Below, piece after piece: positions 31,358 through 39,692 of a stretch of 46,230 bases of DNA (position 1 is the first letter of the stretch; the number at the start of each line of letters is the position of its first letter). The stretch lies in assembly GCA_022822745.1 (NCBI GenBank), contig JAJEAO010000046.1, positions 1 through 46,230 of the forward strand. Direction: 5' to 3'. Below the pieces are notes generated by a model. The model had not been told where the DNA came from and did not search any database. It saw only the letters and a list, made by a program, of their open reading frames with translations. The stretch comes from Acidobacteriota bacterium (GTDB lineage: Bacteria > Acidobacteriota > Vicinamibacteria > Marinacidobacterales > Marinacidobacteraceae). A program made the translations under genes and the position numbers.

Positions 31358-31713
31358 TGCCCGGGATCTCGGCCGTCGAGGCGGTCGCGGCGGCGCTGCT
31401 CGTCGGGTCGCTCGCCTTCATCCTCGCCGCCGTCGTCGGGATCCTGCGGCTCCCGGACTTCTACACCCGGCTCCACGCGGTCGGAAAGTGCGACACCGCC
31501 GGGCTGGCCCTCGCCACCCTGGCGCTCGCCCTCCTGTCCGGGGATCTCGTCCTGGCGCTCAAGCTGGCCGCGGTGTGGGCCATCCTCGCCGTGGCGAACC
31601 CGACCGGCACGCACGCGCTGGCCCGCGCCGCCGGGCGCGCCGGCGTTCCGGTCTGGACGGCGGATGGAGCGGCCCGCCGGAAATCCCGCCGCGACGGAGG
31701 CCCCTCGCGATGA
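31357..31713 (+). CDS. mrpG: Na+/H+ antiporter subunit G (MrpG/MbhC)
   Basis: This 118-aa protein has three transmembrane helices and the conserved MrpG phrase AAVVGILRLPDFYTRLHAVGKCDTAGL, then LALLSGDLVLALKLAAVWAILAVANPTGTHALARAA. The C-terminal tail is polar and basic (RRKSRRDGGPSR). It overlaps mrpF by one base and the next gene by four (ATGA). The role is structural within the antiporter. Confidence 0.93.
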   Translation: MPGISAVEAVAAALLVGSLAFILAAVVGILRLPDFYTRLHAVGKCDTAGLALATLALALLSGDLVLALKLAAVWAILAVANPTGTHALARAAGRAGVPVWTADGAARRKSRRDGGPSR

Positions 31714-31967
31714 TGCTGGACCCCGGCGGCCTGATCGCCACCGGCCTGCTGGCCACCATGCTGGTCACCGGCGCCGTGGCGCTGCTCGTAAACGACCTGC
31801 TCGTGGCGGCCGCGCTGTTCGGCGTCTTCAGCTTCGCTGCCGCGGCGTGGTTCGCGGCGCTCGGCGCGGTGGACGTCGCCTTCACCGAGGCGTGCGTGGG
31901 CGGGGCGCTGACCACGATCCTGCTCGTGGCCGCCACCTTCCGCACGACCCGGAGGCTCGACCGGTGA
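31710..31967 (+). CDS. DUF4040 subunit (MbhD-like; MrpA C-terminal segment)
   Basis: This 85-aa protein has three transmembrane helices (GLIATGLLATMLVTGAVALLV, LLVAAALFGVFSFAAAAWFAAL, FTEACVGGALTTILLVAATF). NDLLVAAALFGVFSF and VDVAFTEACVGGALTTILL are the signature of the DUF4040/MbhD domain. In full MrpA this segment is part of the C-terminal region; here it is a separate gene, as in archaeal Mbh clusters. The start ATG lies in an ATGA overlap with mrpG. It ends in a short basic tail (RTTRRLDR) and a TGA shared with the next GTG. Confidence 0.88.
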   Translation: MMLDPGGLIATGLLATMLVTGAVALLVNDLLVAAALFGVFSFAAAAWFAALGAVDVAFTEACVGGALTTILLVAATFRTTRRLDR

Positions 31968-32785
31968 AGGCCCGGCTTCGCGCCGCCGCGGCCGCCCTCA
32001 TCCTCGGCGGGCTCTTCGTCGGCCTGCTCGCCGGCGTCCGGGATCTCCCGCCGATCGGAGACCCATCCTCTCCCGCCTCGACCCACGTCTCCCCCCGCTT
32101 CATCGAGGAGGCGCGGCGGGAGACCGGCGCCCTGAACATGGTCACCGCGGTGCTGGCCGACTATCGCGGCTACGACACCCTCGGCGAGACGGCGGTCATC
32201 TTCGCCGCCGGCCTCGGCGCCTTCGTCATCCTCGCCGCTTCCATCGGCGGCCCGCGGCGGGAGACCCCCGGGCCCGGACTCTCCCACCGGGTGGACAGCC
32301 TCCTCCTCGACACCGCCGCCCGGGTGCTCGCCCCGTTCCTCCTCCTGTTCGCGGTGTACGTCCTGGTCCACGGGCACGTCAGCCCCGGCGGGGGGTTCCA
32401 GGGCGGCGTGCTCTTCGGGCTCGGGCTGGTCACCCTGCGGCTCGTGTGGGGACCGCCGCGCCCCGACCGGGCGGCGAGCCGCTTCGGTCCCGGGGTCCGG
32501 GCCTCGTTCCTGCTCGCATCGGCGGGACTGCTGGCCTACATCGCGATCGGGATCGCCGCGATGGCCTTCGGCGGCGCCTTCCTCGACTACGGAGTCCTGC
32601 CCCTCGGGCAGGACCCCGCGCATGTCCGGGAGCTCGCGACCCTGGGCGTCGAGGCCGCCGTGTTCGTCGCGGTCTCCGGGACCGTCGCCGTGCTGTTCGA
32701 GACGATCGCGGTCGGCGTCGCGGAAACCGGCCGGCCCCTGCCGAACGAGGATCCGGCGCCCGTGGAAGCGCGGGAGGAGGGATGA
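31964..32785 (+). CDS. mrpB: MbhE-MrpB fusion subunit
   Basis: This 273-aa protein begins with GTG in a GTGA overlap. The first part (about residues 1-95) has TGALNMVTAVLADYRGYDTLGETAVIFAAGLGAFVIL, the MbhE-type piece that forms the end of MrpA. The second part is MnhB/MrpB: LDTAARVLAPFLLLFAVYVLVHGHVSPGGGFQGGVLFGLGL, then LASAGLLAYIAIGIAAMAFGG and FLDYG, ending with EAAVFVAVSGTVAVLFETIA. In Pyrococcus Mbh these are two genes (mbhE, mbhF); here they are fused. It ends with a polar tail (PNEDPAPVEAREEG). Confidence 0.88.
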   Translation: MKARLRAAAAALILGGLFVGLLAGVRDLPPIGDPSSPASTHVSPRFIEEARRETGALNMVTAVLADYRGYDTLGETAVIFAAGLGAFVILAASIGGPRRETPGPGLSHRVDSLLLDTAARVLAPFLLLFAVYVLVHGHVSPGGGFQGGVLFGLGLVTLRLVWGPPRPDRAASRFGPGVRASFLLASAGLLAYIAIGIAAMAFGGAFLDYGVLPLGQDPAHVRELATLGVEAAVFVAVSGTVAVLFETIAVGVAETGRPLPNEDPAPVEAREEG

Positions 32786-33204
32786 CTCCGTACGCCCTCG
32801 CCGCCGCGCTGTTCACGCTCGGGCTCGGCGGCATGGTCCTCCTCCCGAACCTGGTGCGCAAGCTGCTCGCGATGAACGTGATGCAGGTCGCGGTGATCGT
32901 GTTCTTCATCGCGCTCGCCACCAAGGACGGGGGCCGGGTGCCGATCCTCGAACCCGGCGAGACGGAGGCCATCGCCGCCGACTTCATGAACCCCCTGCCC
33001 CACACGCTGATGCTCACGGCGATCGTGGTCTCGGTGGCGACCACCGGACTCGCGCTCGGTCTCCTGATCCGCATCTGGCGGCAGTACGGCAGCCTCGACG
33101 AACGGATCCTCCTCTCGCGCCTGCGCGGGTCCGGCGACGATGCGACCCGACACGGGGCCGGCGACGATGCGACCCGACACGGGGCCGGAGAGCCGCCGAG
33201 ATGA
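32782..33204 (+). CDS. mrpC: Na+/H+ antiporter subunit C (MrpC, NuoK-like)
   Basis: This 140-aa protein has three helices of the NuoK/MrpC fold: YALAAALFTLGLGGMVLLP, LLAMNVMQVAVIVFFIALA and PLPHTLMLTAIVVSVATTGLALGLLI. MrpC hallmarks are NLVRKLLAMNVMQVAV and DFMNPLPHTLMLTAIVVSVATT. The C-terminal extension contains a perfect 27-bp duplication (33133-33186), repeated in protein as GDDATRHGA twice. This is unusual for the family and probably recent. ATGA overlaps at both ends. Confidence 0.93.
   Translation: MTPYALAAALFTLGLGGMVLLPNLVRKLLAMNVMQVAVIVFFIALATKDGGRVPILEPGETEAIAADFMNPLPHTLMLTAIVVSVATTGLALGLLIRIWRQYGSLDERILLSRLRGSGDDATRHGAGDDATRHGAGEPPR
33133..33186 (+). repeat. Perfect 27-bp tandem duplication inside mrpC
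   Basis: Two identical 27-base units (33133-33159 and 33160-33186) encode the nonapeptide GDDATRHGA twice in frame near the MrpC C terminus. Confidence 0.9.
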
Positions 33205-34706
33205 TCGAGGCCCTCGCCGGACTCCTCGTGGCGCTGCCGCTCGCGGGAGCGGCGCTCATGCCGATGGTCGCCGTGCTCCGCCGCCGCGGGACCCGCTGGC
33301 TCGCCTTCGGGCTCCATCTGCTGACCTTCGCCGCCGCCGCGGCGGTCTTCGCCCGCACGGCCGCCACCGGGGAGGCGATCGCCCACCGGATGGGGGGCTG
33401 GCCGGGGCCGTTCGGGATCGAGCTGCGGCTCGACGGGCTGAGCGCGCTCATCGCGCTTCTCGTGACCGGCCTCTCCTGCTTCGTGGCCTCGGCGCCGGTG
33501 GACGCGAGCCGCGGCGCCACCCGACGGGCGAGCCCCGTGCGCGAAGGGCTGGTGCGGGGCGCCCTTTCGATGCTGGTCGCGGGCCTCGTCGGGATCGCGG
33601 CTACCCGGGACGTCTTCAACCTGTTCGTCTTCCTCGAGATTTCCTCGCTCGCCGTTTACACGCTGGTCGCCTCGGGCGGAGGCCGCGCCACCGTCGCCGC
33701 ATTCCGCTACCTGATCGCCGGCACCGCCGCCGGGTCGCTCTACCTGCTCGGCGTCGGCTTCCTCTACGGGCTCACCGGAACCCTGAACATGGACGACCTG
33801 GCCGCCCGCCTGCCGGGCGTGGAGGCCGACGCCGCGCTCACCGCGGCGGTCGCGCTCATCGCGGCCGGGCTCGCGATCAAGGCCGCGCTGTTCCCGCTCC
33901 ACGGCTGGCTGCCCGACGCCTACGTGTTCGCGCCGGCTCCGGCGGCCGGGTTCATCTCCGCCGTGATGGCCAAGGTGAGCGCCTACGCCCTGCTCCGTCT
34001 CCTGGGAGAGACGCTCCGGGGGATCCCGGCGGGGGCGATGGCGCTCGAGACCATGGTCTGGCTGGGGACGCTCGGCGTCCTCGTCGGCGGCGGGATGGCG
34101 CTCGCCCAGCGCGACGCTCCCCGGATGCTCGCCTGGTCGAGCGTCTCGGCGATGGGCGCGATTCTGCTCGCGGTGGGGATCGGCTCTCCACTCGCGCTCG
34201 CCGGCGCGCTGTTCCATGTCGTGGCGCACGCTCTCGCCAAGGGATGCCTGTTCCTCGGGGTCGGGGGTCTCGCGGAAACGCTCGGCGCCGGCGACCGGCG
34301 GGCGCTGCGGGGTCTGGGTCGCCGGGCGCCCTGGACCGCGGCCGCGCTGACGCTCGCCGCGTTCTCGATGATCGGGCTGCCCCCGACGGCCGGTTTCAGT
34401 TCGAAGCTGCTGCTGCTCCGGGCGTCGCTGGCCGAGGGAGGCCCCGCCGGGGTCGCCGCGTTCGTGGCGCTGCTGGCGTCGAGCGGGCTGGCGGCGCTCT
34501 ACTTCCTCCGCGTCCTGGAGGGAATCTGGTTCCGCCCCCGGCCGGAAGGGCGTCCCGCGCAGAGGCTCCCGCGAGCCCTCGCCGCGCCGGTCCTGTCGCT
34601 CGCGGTCCTGGTTCTTCTCGGCGGCGTGTTTTCGGCCGTGGTCGAACGGGAGTTCGTCTCCGGGGCGGTGGAGGCGGTGGCTGGCGCCACCGCGGACGAA
34701 CGATGA
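33201..34706 (+). CDS. Antiporter-like subunit D1 (MrpD/NuoM-like)
   Basis: This 501-aa protein of about 14 transmembrane helices has the proton-conducting transporter signature. The TM5 Glu is in FLEISSLAVYTLVA (near residue 146), and the TM7 Lys in LAIKAALFPLHGWLPDAY (Lys227). HVVAHALAKGCLF carries the TM12-type Lys, and GLPPTAGFSSKLLLLRA is the Lys/Ser loop motif. Both key acidic/basic residues are present, so it should be a working antiporter-type subunit. It overlaps mrpC and the next gene by four bases each. One of three paralogous large subunits in this operon. Confidence 0.93.
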   Translation: MIEALAGLLVALPLAGAALMPMVAVLRRRGTRWLAFGLHLLTFAAAAAVFARTAATGEAIAHRMGGWPGPFGIELRLDGLSALIALLVTGLSCFVASAPVDASRGATRRASPVREGLVRGALSMLVAGLVGIAATRDVFNLFVFLEISSLAVYTLVASGGGRATVAAFRYLIAGTAAGSLYLLGVGFLYGLTGTLNMDDLAARLPGVEADAALTAAVALIAAGLAIKAALFPLHGWLPDAYVFAPAPAAGFISAVMAKVSAYALLRLLGETLRGIPAGAMALETMVWLGTLGVLVGGGMALAQRDAPRMLAWSSVSAMGAILLAVGIGSPLALAGALFHVVAHALAKGCLFLGVGGLAETLGAGDRRALRGLGRRAPWTAAALTLAAFSMIGLPPTAGFSSKLLLLRASLAEGGPAGVAAFVALLASSGLAALYFLRVLEGIWFRPRPEGRPAQRLPRALAAPVLSLAVLVLLGGVFSAVVEREFVSGAVEAVAGATADER

Positions 34707-36211
34707 CCAGAGAGATCACGACGATCCTCCCGTTCATCCCGATCGGGGCCGCCCTGGCCGCGGCGATGGGGATCTTCCAGGCGCGGCGCTTTCCGGGATT
34801 CCGGGAAACCTGGACCTTCCTCGCCGCCGGATTCCAGCTCTACACCGCGATGGCGATGGTTCCCTACACGCTGGAGGGAGTGATCCTCGTCACGCCGGAA
34901 CTGCCGTTCCTGCCGGGCGCGGGCATCCAGCTCCGGGCCGATCCCCTCGGCATGCTGTTCCTGACGCTGGCGTCCCTGCTGTGGCTGGTCACCTCGATCT
35001 ATTCGGCGGCCTACGTTCGAACGCTCGGCATGCGGCATCGCGCGGGGTTCTTCTCCGCGTTCTCGGTCTCCCTCGCCGCGACCGCGATGATCGCGCTGGC
35101 CGCGAATCCGCTCACGTTCCTGATCGGCTTCGAGGTGCTGACCCTCGCCACCTGGCCGCTCGTCGTCCACAAGCGCTCCTCCAAGGTGCTTCGCTCGGGC
35201 CGGGCGTACCTGGCCTACACGCTGCTCGGCGGCCAGCTCCTGTTCGCGGCCGTGGCGTGGGCGGCCGAGCTCGCGCCCGGGGCCGACTTCACGGCGGGGG
35301 GCTTCCTCGAAGGCGCGGCGGGGGACACTGCGCTGCGCGTCCTGTTCGCGCTCTTCCTGGTCGGGGTGGGGACGAAGGCGGCGATCCTGCCCCTCCACGC
35401 CTGGCTCCCGGCAGCGATGGTGGCGCCCACTCCGGTGAGCGCCCTGCTCCACGCCGTCGCGGTCGTGAAGGCGGGCGCCTTCGGCGTGCTGCGGGTGACC
35501 GGGTGGGTCTTCGGCCCGGACCTGATGAACGAGCTCGGGCTCGACATCGCGCTCGCGGCCGCGGCCGCCGCCACGATCCTGTTCGCCTCGGTGCGGGCGC
35601 TCGGAGAGGACCACATCAAGCGGCGGCTCGCCTACTCCACCGTGAGCCAGCTCAGCTACATCGTGCTCGGCGCCGCCATCGGGACGCCCCTCGCGATCGC
35701 CGGGGCCGCATTCCACATCGTGGCCCACGGCTTCATGAAGATCACGCTGTTCCTGAGCGCGGGCGTGATCCAGGTCGCGACCGGGAAGACGCGGATCTCC
35801 GAACTCGGAGGTCTGGGACGCCGCCTTCCGCTCGTCTTCCTCTGCTTCGGCCTCGGAGGCCTCGGCATGGCCGGGATTCCCCTCCTGCCGGGATTCCTCA
35901 GCAAGTGGAACCTCGCGTTCGGCGGCGTCCGGGCCGACGCGATGTGGGTGCCGGTGCTGCTCGTCACGAGCGGCGTCCTGAATCTCGCCTACTTCCTCCC
36001 CATCGTCCGGATCGCGGTGTTCGAGCCGGGCGATCCGGGGCAGGTCTCGCGCCCTTCCCGGTGGCTGCTCCTGCCACCGCTGCTCGCGATCGCCTGCGCT
36101 CTCGTTCTCGGCGTCGCGCCGGACCTCGGCGCCGGATTCTGGTCGCTCGCCGAGATGGCGGCGAGGAGCGTCGCGGAGGGCGATGCGCCTCTCACGGCGG
36201 GGACGCGATGA
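34703..36211 (+). CDS. Antiporter-like subunit D2 (MrpD/NuoL-like)
   Basis: This 502-aa protein has many transmembrane helices with the Glu in GFEVLTLATWPLVV (near residue 144), the Lys in GTKAAILPLHAWLPAAMVAP (Lys225), AAFHIVAHGFMKITLFL and a C-terminal IPLLPGFLSKWNLAFGG. These are the conserved functional motifs of the NuoL/M/N-MrpA/D family, all intact. The N-terminal half has an extra segment (LTFLIGFE) typical of MrpD. ATG at 34703 overlaps D1 by four bases and its stop overlaps the small gene that follows. It likely translocates Na+ or H+ through the membrane with the other subunits. Confidence 0.93.
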   Translation: MTREITTILPFIPIGAALAAAMGIFQARRFPGFRETWTFLAAGFQLYTAMAMVPYTLEGVILVTPELPFLPGAGIQLRADPLGMLFLTLASLLWLVTSIYSAAYVRTLGMRHRAGFFSAFSVSLAATAMIALAANPLTFLIGFEVLTLATWPLVVHKRSSKVLRSGRAYLAYTLLGGQLLFAAVAWAAELAPGADFTAGGFLEGAAGDTALRVLFALFLVGVGTKAAILPLHAWLPAAMVAPTPVSALLHAVAVVKAGAFGVLRVTGWVFGPDLMNELGLDIALAAAAAATILFASVRALGEDHIKRRLAYSTVSQLSYIVLGAAIGTPLAIAGAAFHIVAHGFMKITLFLSAGVIQVATGKTRISELGGLGRRLPLVFLCFGLGGLGMAGIPLLPGFLSKWNLAFGGVRADAMWVPVLLVTSGVLNLAYFLPIVRIAVFEPGDPGQVSRPSRWLLLPPLLAIACALVLGVAPDLGAGFWSLAEMAARSVAEGDAPLTAGTR

Positions 36212-36444
36212 AGGGCATTCTCGTTCTGCTCGCCGGCTTCGCTCTCCTCGGCGTCGGCCTCGAAGCGCTCGGCCTGGCGGCGGGCGAGGAACACCACGGC
36301 GGGTTCTGGAACTTCATCCCGCTGTGGGACTTCGCCTTCGGGTTCGTCGGGGCAGCGATCCTGGGGCTCGTGGCCAGGGGTCTCCTCAAGCCCCTCCTGG
36401 CCCGAAGCGAGGACTGGTACGACGCCGCGGAGGGGGACCGGTGA
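36208..36444 (+). CDS. Small two-helix membrane protein of the Mrp operon
   Basis: This 78-aa protein has two hydrophobic helices (ILVLLAGFALLGVGLEALGL and DFAFGFVGAAILGLVARGLL) separated by a histidine-rich loop, AGEEHHGGFWNFIPLW. It ends EDWYDAAEGDR. I recall similar small proteins placed between two MrpD-like genes in other genomes but know no function for them. It is coupled by ATGA to D2 and by GTGA to D3, so it is part of the operon and possibly a structural subunit. A metal or proton role for the EEHH loop is only speculation. Confidence 0.7.
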   Translation: MKGILVLLAGFALLGVGLEALGLAAGEEHHGGFWNFIPLWDFAFGFVGAAILGLVARGLLKPLLARSEDWYDAAEGDR

Positions 36445-38192
36445 ACCCGCTCGACTGGCTGGCGATCCCGCCGCTGGCCCACCCCGGCCTCTGGCTGGCG
36501 CTCGGCGCGCTCGTGACCGCGATCGCCACGGCGACGGGCGTCCTCGGTCGGCGCGCGGCTTCGGCCCCGGGAATCCTGTTCGCGGCCCTGGCGGTGTTCG
36601 CCGCCTCGCGGGCGCCCTCCGGTTCCGTCGACTTCCGGGTGGCCCGGTTCGACCTGGTGTGGTACCACGCGGACGACCTCAGCGTGCTGTTCGCCCTCGT
36701 CTTCTCCATCGTGACGCTGCTCGGACTCCTCTACGGCGCCCACCGCCTCGGTCCGGGCGAGACCGTCGCCGCGCTCCTCTACGCCGCTTCCGCCGTCGCC
36801 ACCGTCCTCGCGGGCGACTGGATCACCTTCTTCGTCTTCTGGGAGGCGATGGCGATCACATCGGTCGCTCTCATCTGGCAGGGCGGCCTCCCCGAATCAC
36901 GCCGGGCCGGGATGCGCTACCTGCTGGTGCACGCCGCCGGGGGCGCCGCGCTGTTCGTCGGCATCGCCCTCCATGCGAGCGCCTCCGGGGGCGTGCTGGA
37001 TCTCGGACGACTCGCGGCCACCGGACCGCCGTTCTGGTTCCTCCTGGTCGGAGTCGGACTGAACGCCGCGATCCCTCCGCTCCACGGCTGGCTCACCGAC
37101 GCCTACCCGGAGGCCTCCACGACCGGGGCCGTGTTCTGTTCGGCGCTCACGACGAAGACCGCCGTGTACGCCCTGCTCCGGGTGTTCCCCGGCGCGGAGA
37201 TCCTGGTGTCGCTGGGAGTCGCGATGGCGCTCTACGGGGTCGTGTTCGCCGTGATCGAGAACGACTTCCGTCGGCTGCTCGGCTACCACATCATCAGCCA
37301 GGTCGGGTTCATGGTCGCCGGCGTGGGCATCGGGACCGAGCTGGCGCTGAACGGAGCCGCGGCCCACGCCTATTCCCACATCCTCTACAAGGCTCTCCTG
37401 TTCATGGGGGCGGGCGCGCTGATCGAGGCGACCGGACGGCGCCGGCTGACCGACCTCGGCGGCGTGTTCCGGTCCATGCCCGTCGCCGCGATCCTCTACC
37501 TGGTGGGGGCGCTCTCGATCTCGGGAGCGCCGCTCTTCAACGGCTTCATCAGCAAGTCCATGACCCTGAGCGCGGCCGGCGAGGCGCACTTCTATTTCGC
37601 CGAGCTGTTCCTTTCGCTCGCCGCGGTCGGCACGTTCCTCTCGGTCGGCCTCAAGCTGCCCTGGTTCGCGTTCTTCGGCAAGGACCGGGGCATCGCCGTC
37701 CGGCCCCTCCCGGTGAACCTGCTCGCGGCGATGGCGATCACGGCCGGCCTGTGCCTCCTCTACGGCGTCCGGCCCGATCTGCTCTACCGGATGCTTCCGT
37801 TCGCGGCGTCCTACGACCCGTTCACGGCGGGCCACCTCGCGTCGAACGTCCAGCTCCTCGTGGGCGCCGCCGTCCTGTTCGCTCTCGGCTTCCGCCGACT
37901 GGCCCCCACGCCGACCCGGAACCTCGACGCGGACTGGATCTATCGCGGCCGGCCCGGACGCATCGCGCGCCCGCTCGTCACCGGCGCCCGGGCTCTCGGA
38001 CCGGTGGCGCAGGCCGTTCGCTCCGGCGCGCTCACCGCCGCGAATCGCGCCATCGTGCGTCTCGCCGCGCCGGGCGCGCTGGCGACCGGGGCGGTCCGGC
38101 GCGACCCGTTCTCGTTCCGAACGCCGATCGGCCGGACCGTGCTCCTGGCCGCCATGGTCGTCGGCTGGCTGCTGCTCGCCTCGCGGCTCTGA
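36441..38192 (+). CDS. Antiporter-like subunit D3 (TM7 Lys replaced by Asn)
   Basis: This 583-aa protein has about 14 helices and a C-terminal extension. The Glu is in FFVFWEAMAITSVALIW (Glu135). The helix that normally carries the key Lys reads VGLNAAIPPLHGWLTDAYPEAS, with Asn208 in its place. Other lysines remain: TTKTAVYALLRVF (near 239) and YSHILYKALLFMGAGAL (near 317). This 'NAAxPPLHxWLxDAYPEA' form is, from memory, a recurrent MrpD-like branch. It may be a regulatory or non-pumping paralogue. GTG start in a GTGA overlap. The long C-terminal region (about residues 490-583) has an amphipathic part and a last hydrophobic helix (VLLAAMVVGWLLLA). Last gene of the operon. Confidence 0.9.
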   Translation: MNPLDWLAIPPLAHPGLWLALGALVTAIATATGVLGRRAASAPGILFAALAVFAASRAPSGSVDFRVARFDLVWYHADDLSVLFALVFSIVTLLGLLYGAHRLGPGETVAALLYAASAVATVLAGDWITFFVFWEAMAITSVALIWQGGLPESRRAGMRYLLVHAAGGAALFVGIALHASASGGVLDLGRLAATGPPFWFLLVGVGLNAAIPPLHGWLTDAYPEASTTGAVFCSALTTKTAVYALLRVFPGAEILVSLGVAMALYGVVFAVIENDFRRLLGYHIISQVGFMVAGVGIGTELALNGAAAHAYSHILYKALLFMGAGALIEATGRRRLTDLGGVFRSMPVAAILYLVGALSISGAPLFNGFISKSMTLSAAGEAHFYFAELFLSLAAVGTFLSVGLKLPWFAFFGKDRGIAVRPLPVNLLAAMAITAGLCLLYGVRPDLLYRMLPFAASYDPFTAGHLASNVQLLVGAAVLFALGFRRLAPTPTRNLDADWIYRGRPGRIARPLVTGARALGPVAQAVRSGALTAANRAIVRLAAPGALATGAVRRDPFSFRTPIGRTVLLAAMVVGWLLLASRL

Positions 38193-38222
38193 CGCGGCCC
38201 CGGTGCTAACCTAGCGTGAGCC

Positions 38223-38666
38223 ATGCACCTGGATCGGCTGCTCTGGACCGGACTCGGGGTCGTCGCCCTGTTTCTGTTCATCGTGCGGCCGTGGGCCGAG
38301 ACGGCGCCCGAGGCGGAACTCCCCGCGGATCCGGCAGCCGAAGCCGAGGCGCTCTACGAACAGGCCATCGGCGAGCTGGAGACCGCGATCGAATCGGAGG
38401 CGGACAACGCGCCCGCGGGCCTGGGCGACGCGATCGCCAGCGAACAGAAGGCCCTGGACGACGCCATCGCCGAGAGCCGCCGCCGAGCGGCCGCCGATCC
38501 GTCGGACGAGACGGCCAGAGAGAGCGTTCTCGATGGCCTGCGCCGAAAACTGGACCTGTTCCACAACACCCTGATGCTGCTTCGCGACATGGAGCGAGGC
38601 GACAGCGTGGATGCGCAAGACCGCATCGAGGCGCTGTCGGGGCGCAGCCCCCCGGAAACGGGATGA
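38223..38666 (+). CDS. Membrane-anchored coiled-coil protein, unknown function
   Basis: This 147-aa protein has an N-terminal transmembrane helix (LLWTGLGVVALFLFIV), a short acidic linker, and a helical coiled-coil-like domain: EAEALYEQAIGELETAIESE, QKALDDAIAESRRRA and LRRKLDLFHNTLMLLRDMERG. No known family fits. Its TGA overlaps the ATG of the DUF4097-like gene (ATGA), so the two are coupled. A TAACCT box lies at 38207, 11 bases before the ATG, so it may be leaderless or nearly so. Confidence 0.6.
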   Translation: MHLDRLLWTGLGVVALFLFIVRPWAETAPEAELPADPAAEAEALYEQAIGELETAIESEADNAPAGLGDAIASEQKALDDAIAESRRRAAADPSDETARESVLDGLRRKLDLFHNTLMLLRDMERGDSVDAQDRIEALSGRSPPETG

Positions 38667-39658
38667 GCAAACGAGGTGACGAGACCCCGATGAACGACTT
38701 GCCCAACCTGTCGCACTCCCCCCTTCCCCGCGGGAGGAGCCGGAACATCGGCGTCGCCGTCGCCGCGCTCGGATCGCTCGTCGCTGTGAACTCGACCGCT
38801 CTCCCGCAGCTCGCCACCCAGCGCGTCGAACACGCCGTCGAAGTGGCGCCCGAGTCGCTCGTGACCGTGATGAACTTCGCCGGCTCGGTCGAGGTTCGCG
38901 CCGCCGATCCCGAGGAGGGCCGGATTCTCCGGGTCGTCGGCATCAAGCGCCTCACGGAGGATCTCTCCGCCGAGATGGCCGAGGTCTGGTTCGAGCGGGT
39001 GGACCTCGAGCCGGAGCAGCGGGGCAGACGGGTCCATATCGGCACTCGAAAGGCGGCGCGAGCCACCCCCGACGACGGCGCCCCGCCGGACCTCTCGGTC
39101 GCCGAGATCCCGGTGCCGGATCAGGTTCCTCCGGTCTCGGTCGACCTGGAACTGGCGCTTCCGGCGGGCTCTTCGCTCGAAGTGCGCACCTTCTCCGCGC
39201 CGATCGGGGTCGTTCGGCTCGGCGCCCCGGACGCCAGTTTCCGCCTCCGCAGCGTGAGCGGATCGGTCACTCTGGACCGGGTCGAGGCGGACGACCTGCG
39301 GGTCGAAACGGTGAGCGGGACGCTTCGTCTCTCCGATGCGAGGGCTCGGCGCGGACAGTTCCAGACCCTGACCGCGGTCATCCAGGCCGGCGGCGCCTTC
39401 CACCCGGGCGGCTGGTACGACTTCCAGACCCACTCGGGCCCCGTCCTCCTCGAGTTCGAGCCGGACACGGCGTTCACGGTGGAAGCCCGCACCTACCAGG
39501 GGGAGATCGTGAACGAGCTGCCCATCCCGGGGCGCGCCGGTCCCGGCAGCCTGGAAGTGACCGCGGGCGCCTCCGGCCCCTACCTGCGCGTCAACACCTT
39601 CGACGGGCCGATCCAGTTGACGGCCGCGGACTCGCTCATCACGACGCCGGACCGCTGA
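38663..39658 (+). CDS. DUF4097-like beta-strand repeat protein, exported
   Basis: This 331-aa protein has an uncleaved-looking or late signal region (IGVAVAALGSLVAVNSTAL). Its body is repetitive beta structure: VTVMNFAGSVEVRAADPEEGRILRVVG, LALPAGSSLEVRTFSAPIGVVRLG, FRLRSVSGSVTLDRVEADDLRVETVSGTLRLSDA and EARTYQGEIVNELP. This is the putative-adhesin DUF4097/DUF2154 fold (right-handed beta helix). Function is unknown; many members sit with anti-sigma or stress genes. Start: ATG 38663 (overlap) or ATG 38690. Coupled to the upstream coiled-coil gene. Confidence 0.75.
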   Translation: MSKRGDETPMNDLPNLSHSPLPRGRSRNIGVAVAALGSLVAVNSTALPQLATQRVEHAVEVAPESLVTVMNFAGSVEVRAADPEEGRILRVVGIKRLTEDLSAEMAEVWFERVDLEPEQRGRRVHIGTRKAARATPDDGAPPDLSVAEIPVPDQVPPVSVDLELALPAGSSLEVRTFSAPIGVVRLGAPDASFRLRSVSGSVTLDRVEADDLRVETVSGTLRLSDARARRGQFQTLTAVIQAGGAFHPGGWYDFQTHSGPVLLEFEPDTAFTVEARTYQGEIVNELPIPGRAGPGSLEVTAGASGPYLRVNTFDGPIQLTAADSLITTPDR

Positions 39659-39678
39659 GGCGAGGGGAGCGCAGAAGG

Positions 39679-39684
39679 TAGAAT
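39679..39684 (+). promoter_or_regulatory. -10-like box (TAGAAT) for rpsT
   Basis: TAGAAT lies 104 bases before the rpsT ATG, leaving a roughly 98-base leader. Same hexamer as at 17074. Confidence 0.45.
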
Positions 39685-39692
39685 TCCCGGCC

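Noticed and set aside
30533..38192. Complex I or membrane-bound hydrogenase operon
   Set aside because: NuoL/M/N-, NuoK-like subunits are present, but there is no quinone, NADH, Fe-S or NiFe subunit; MrpE, F, G and B fix it as a cation antiporter.
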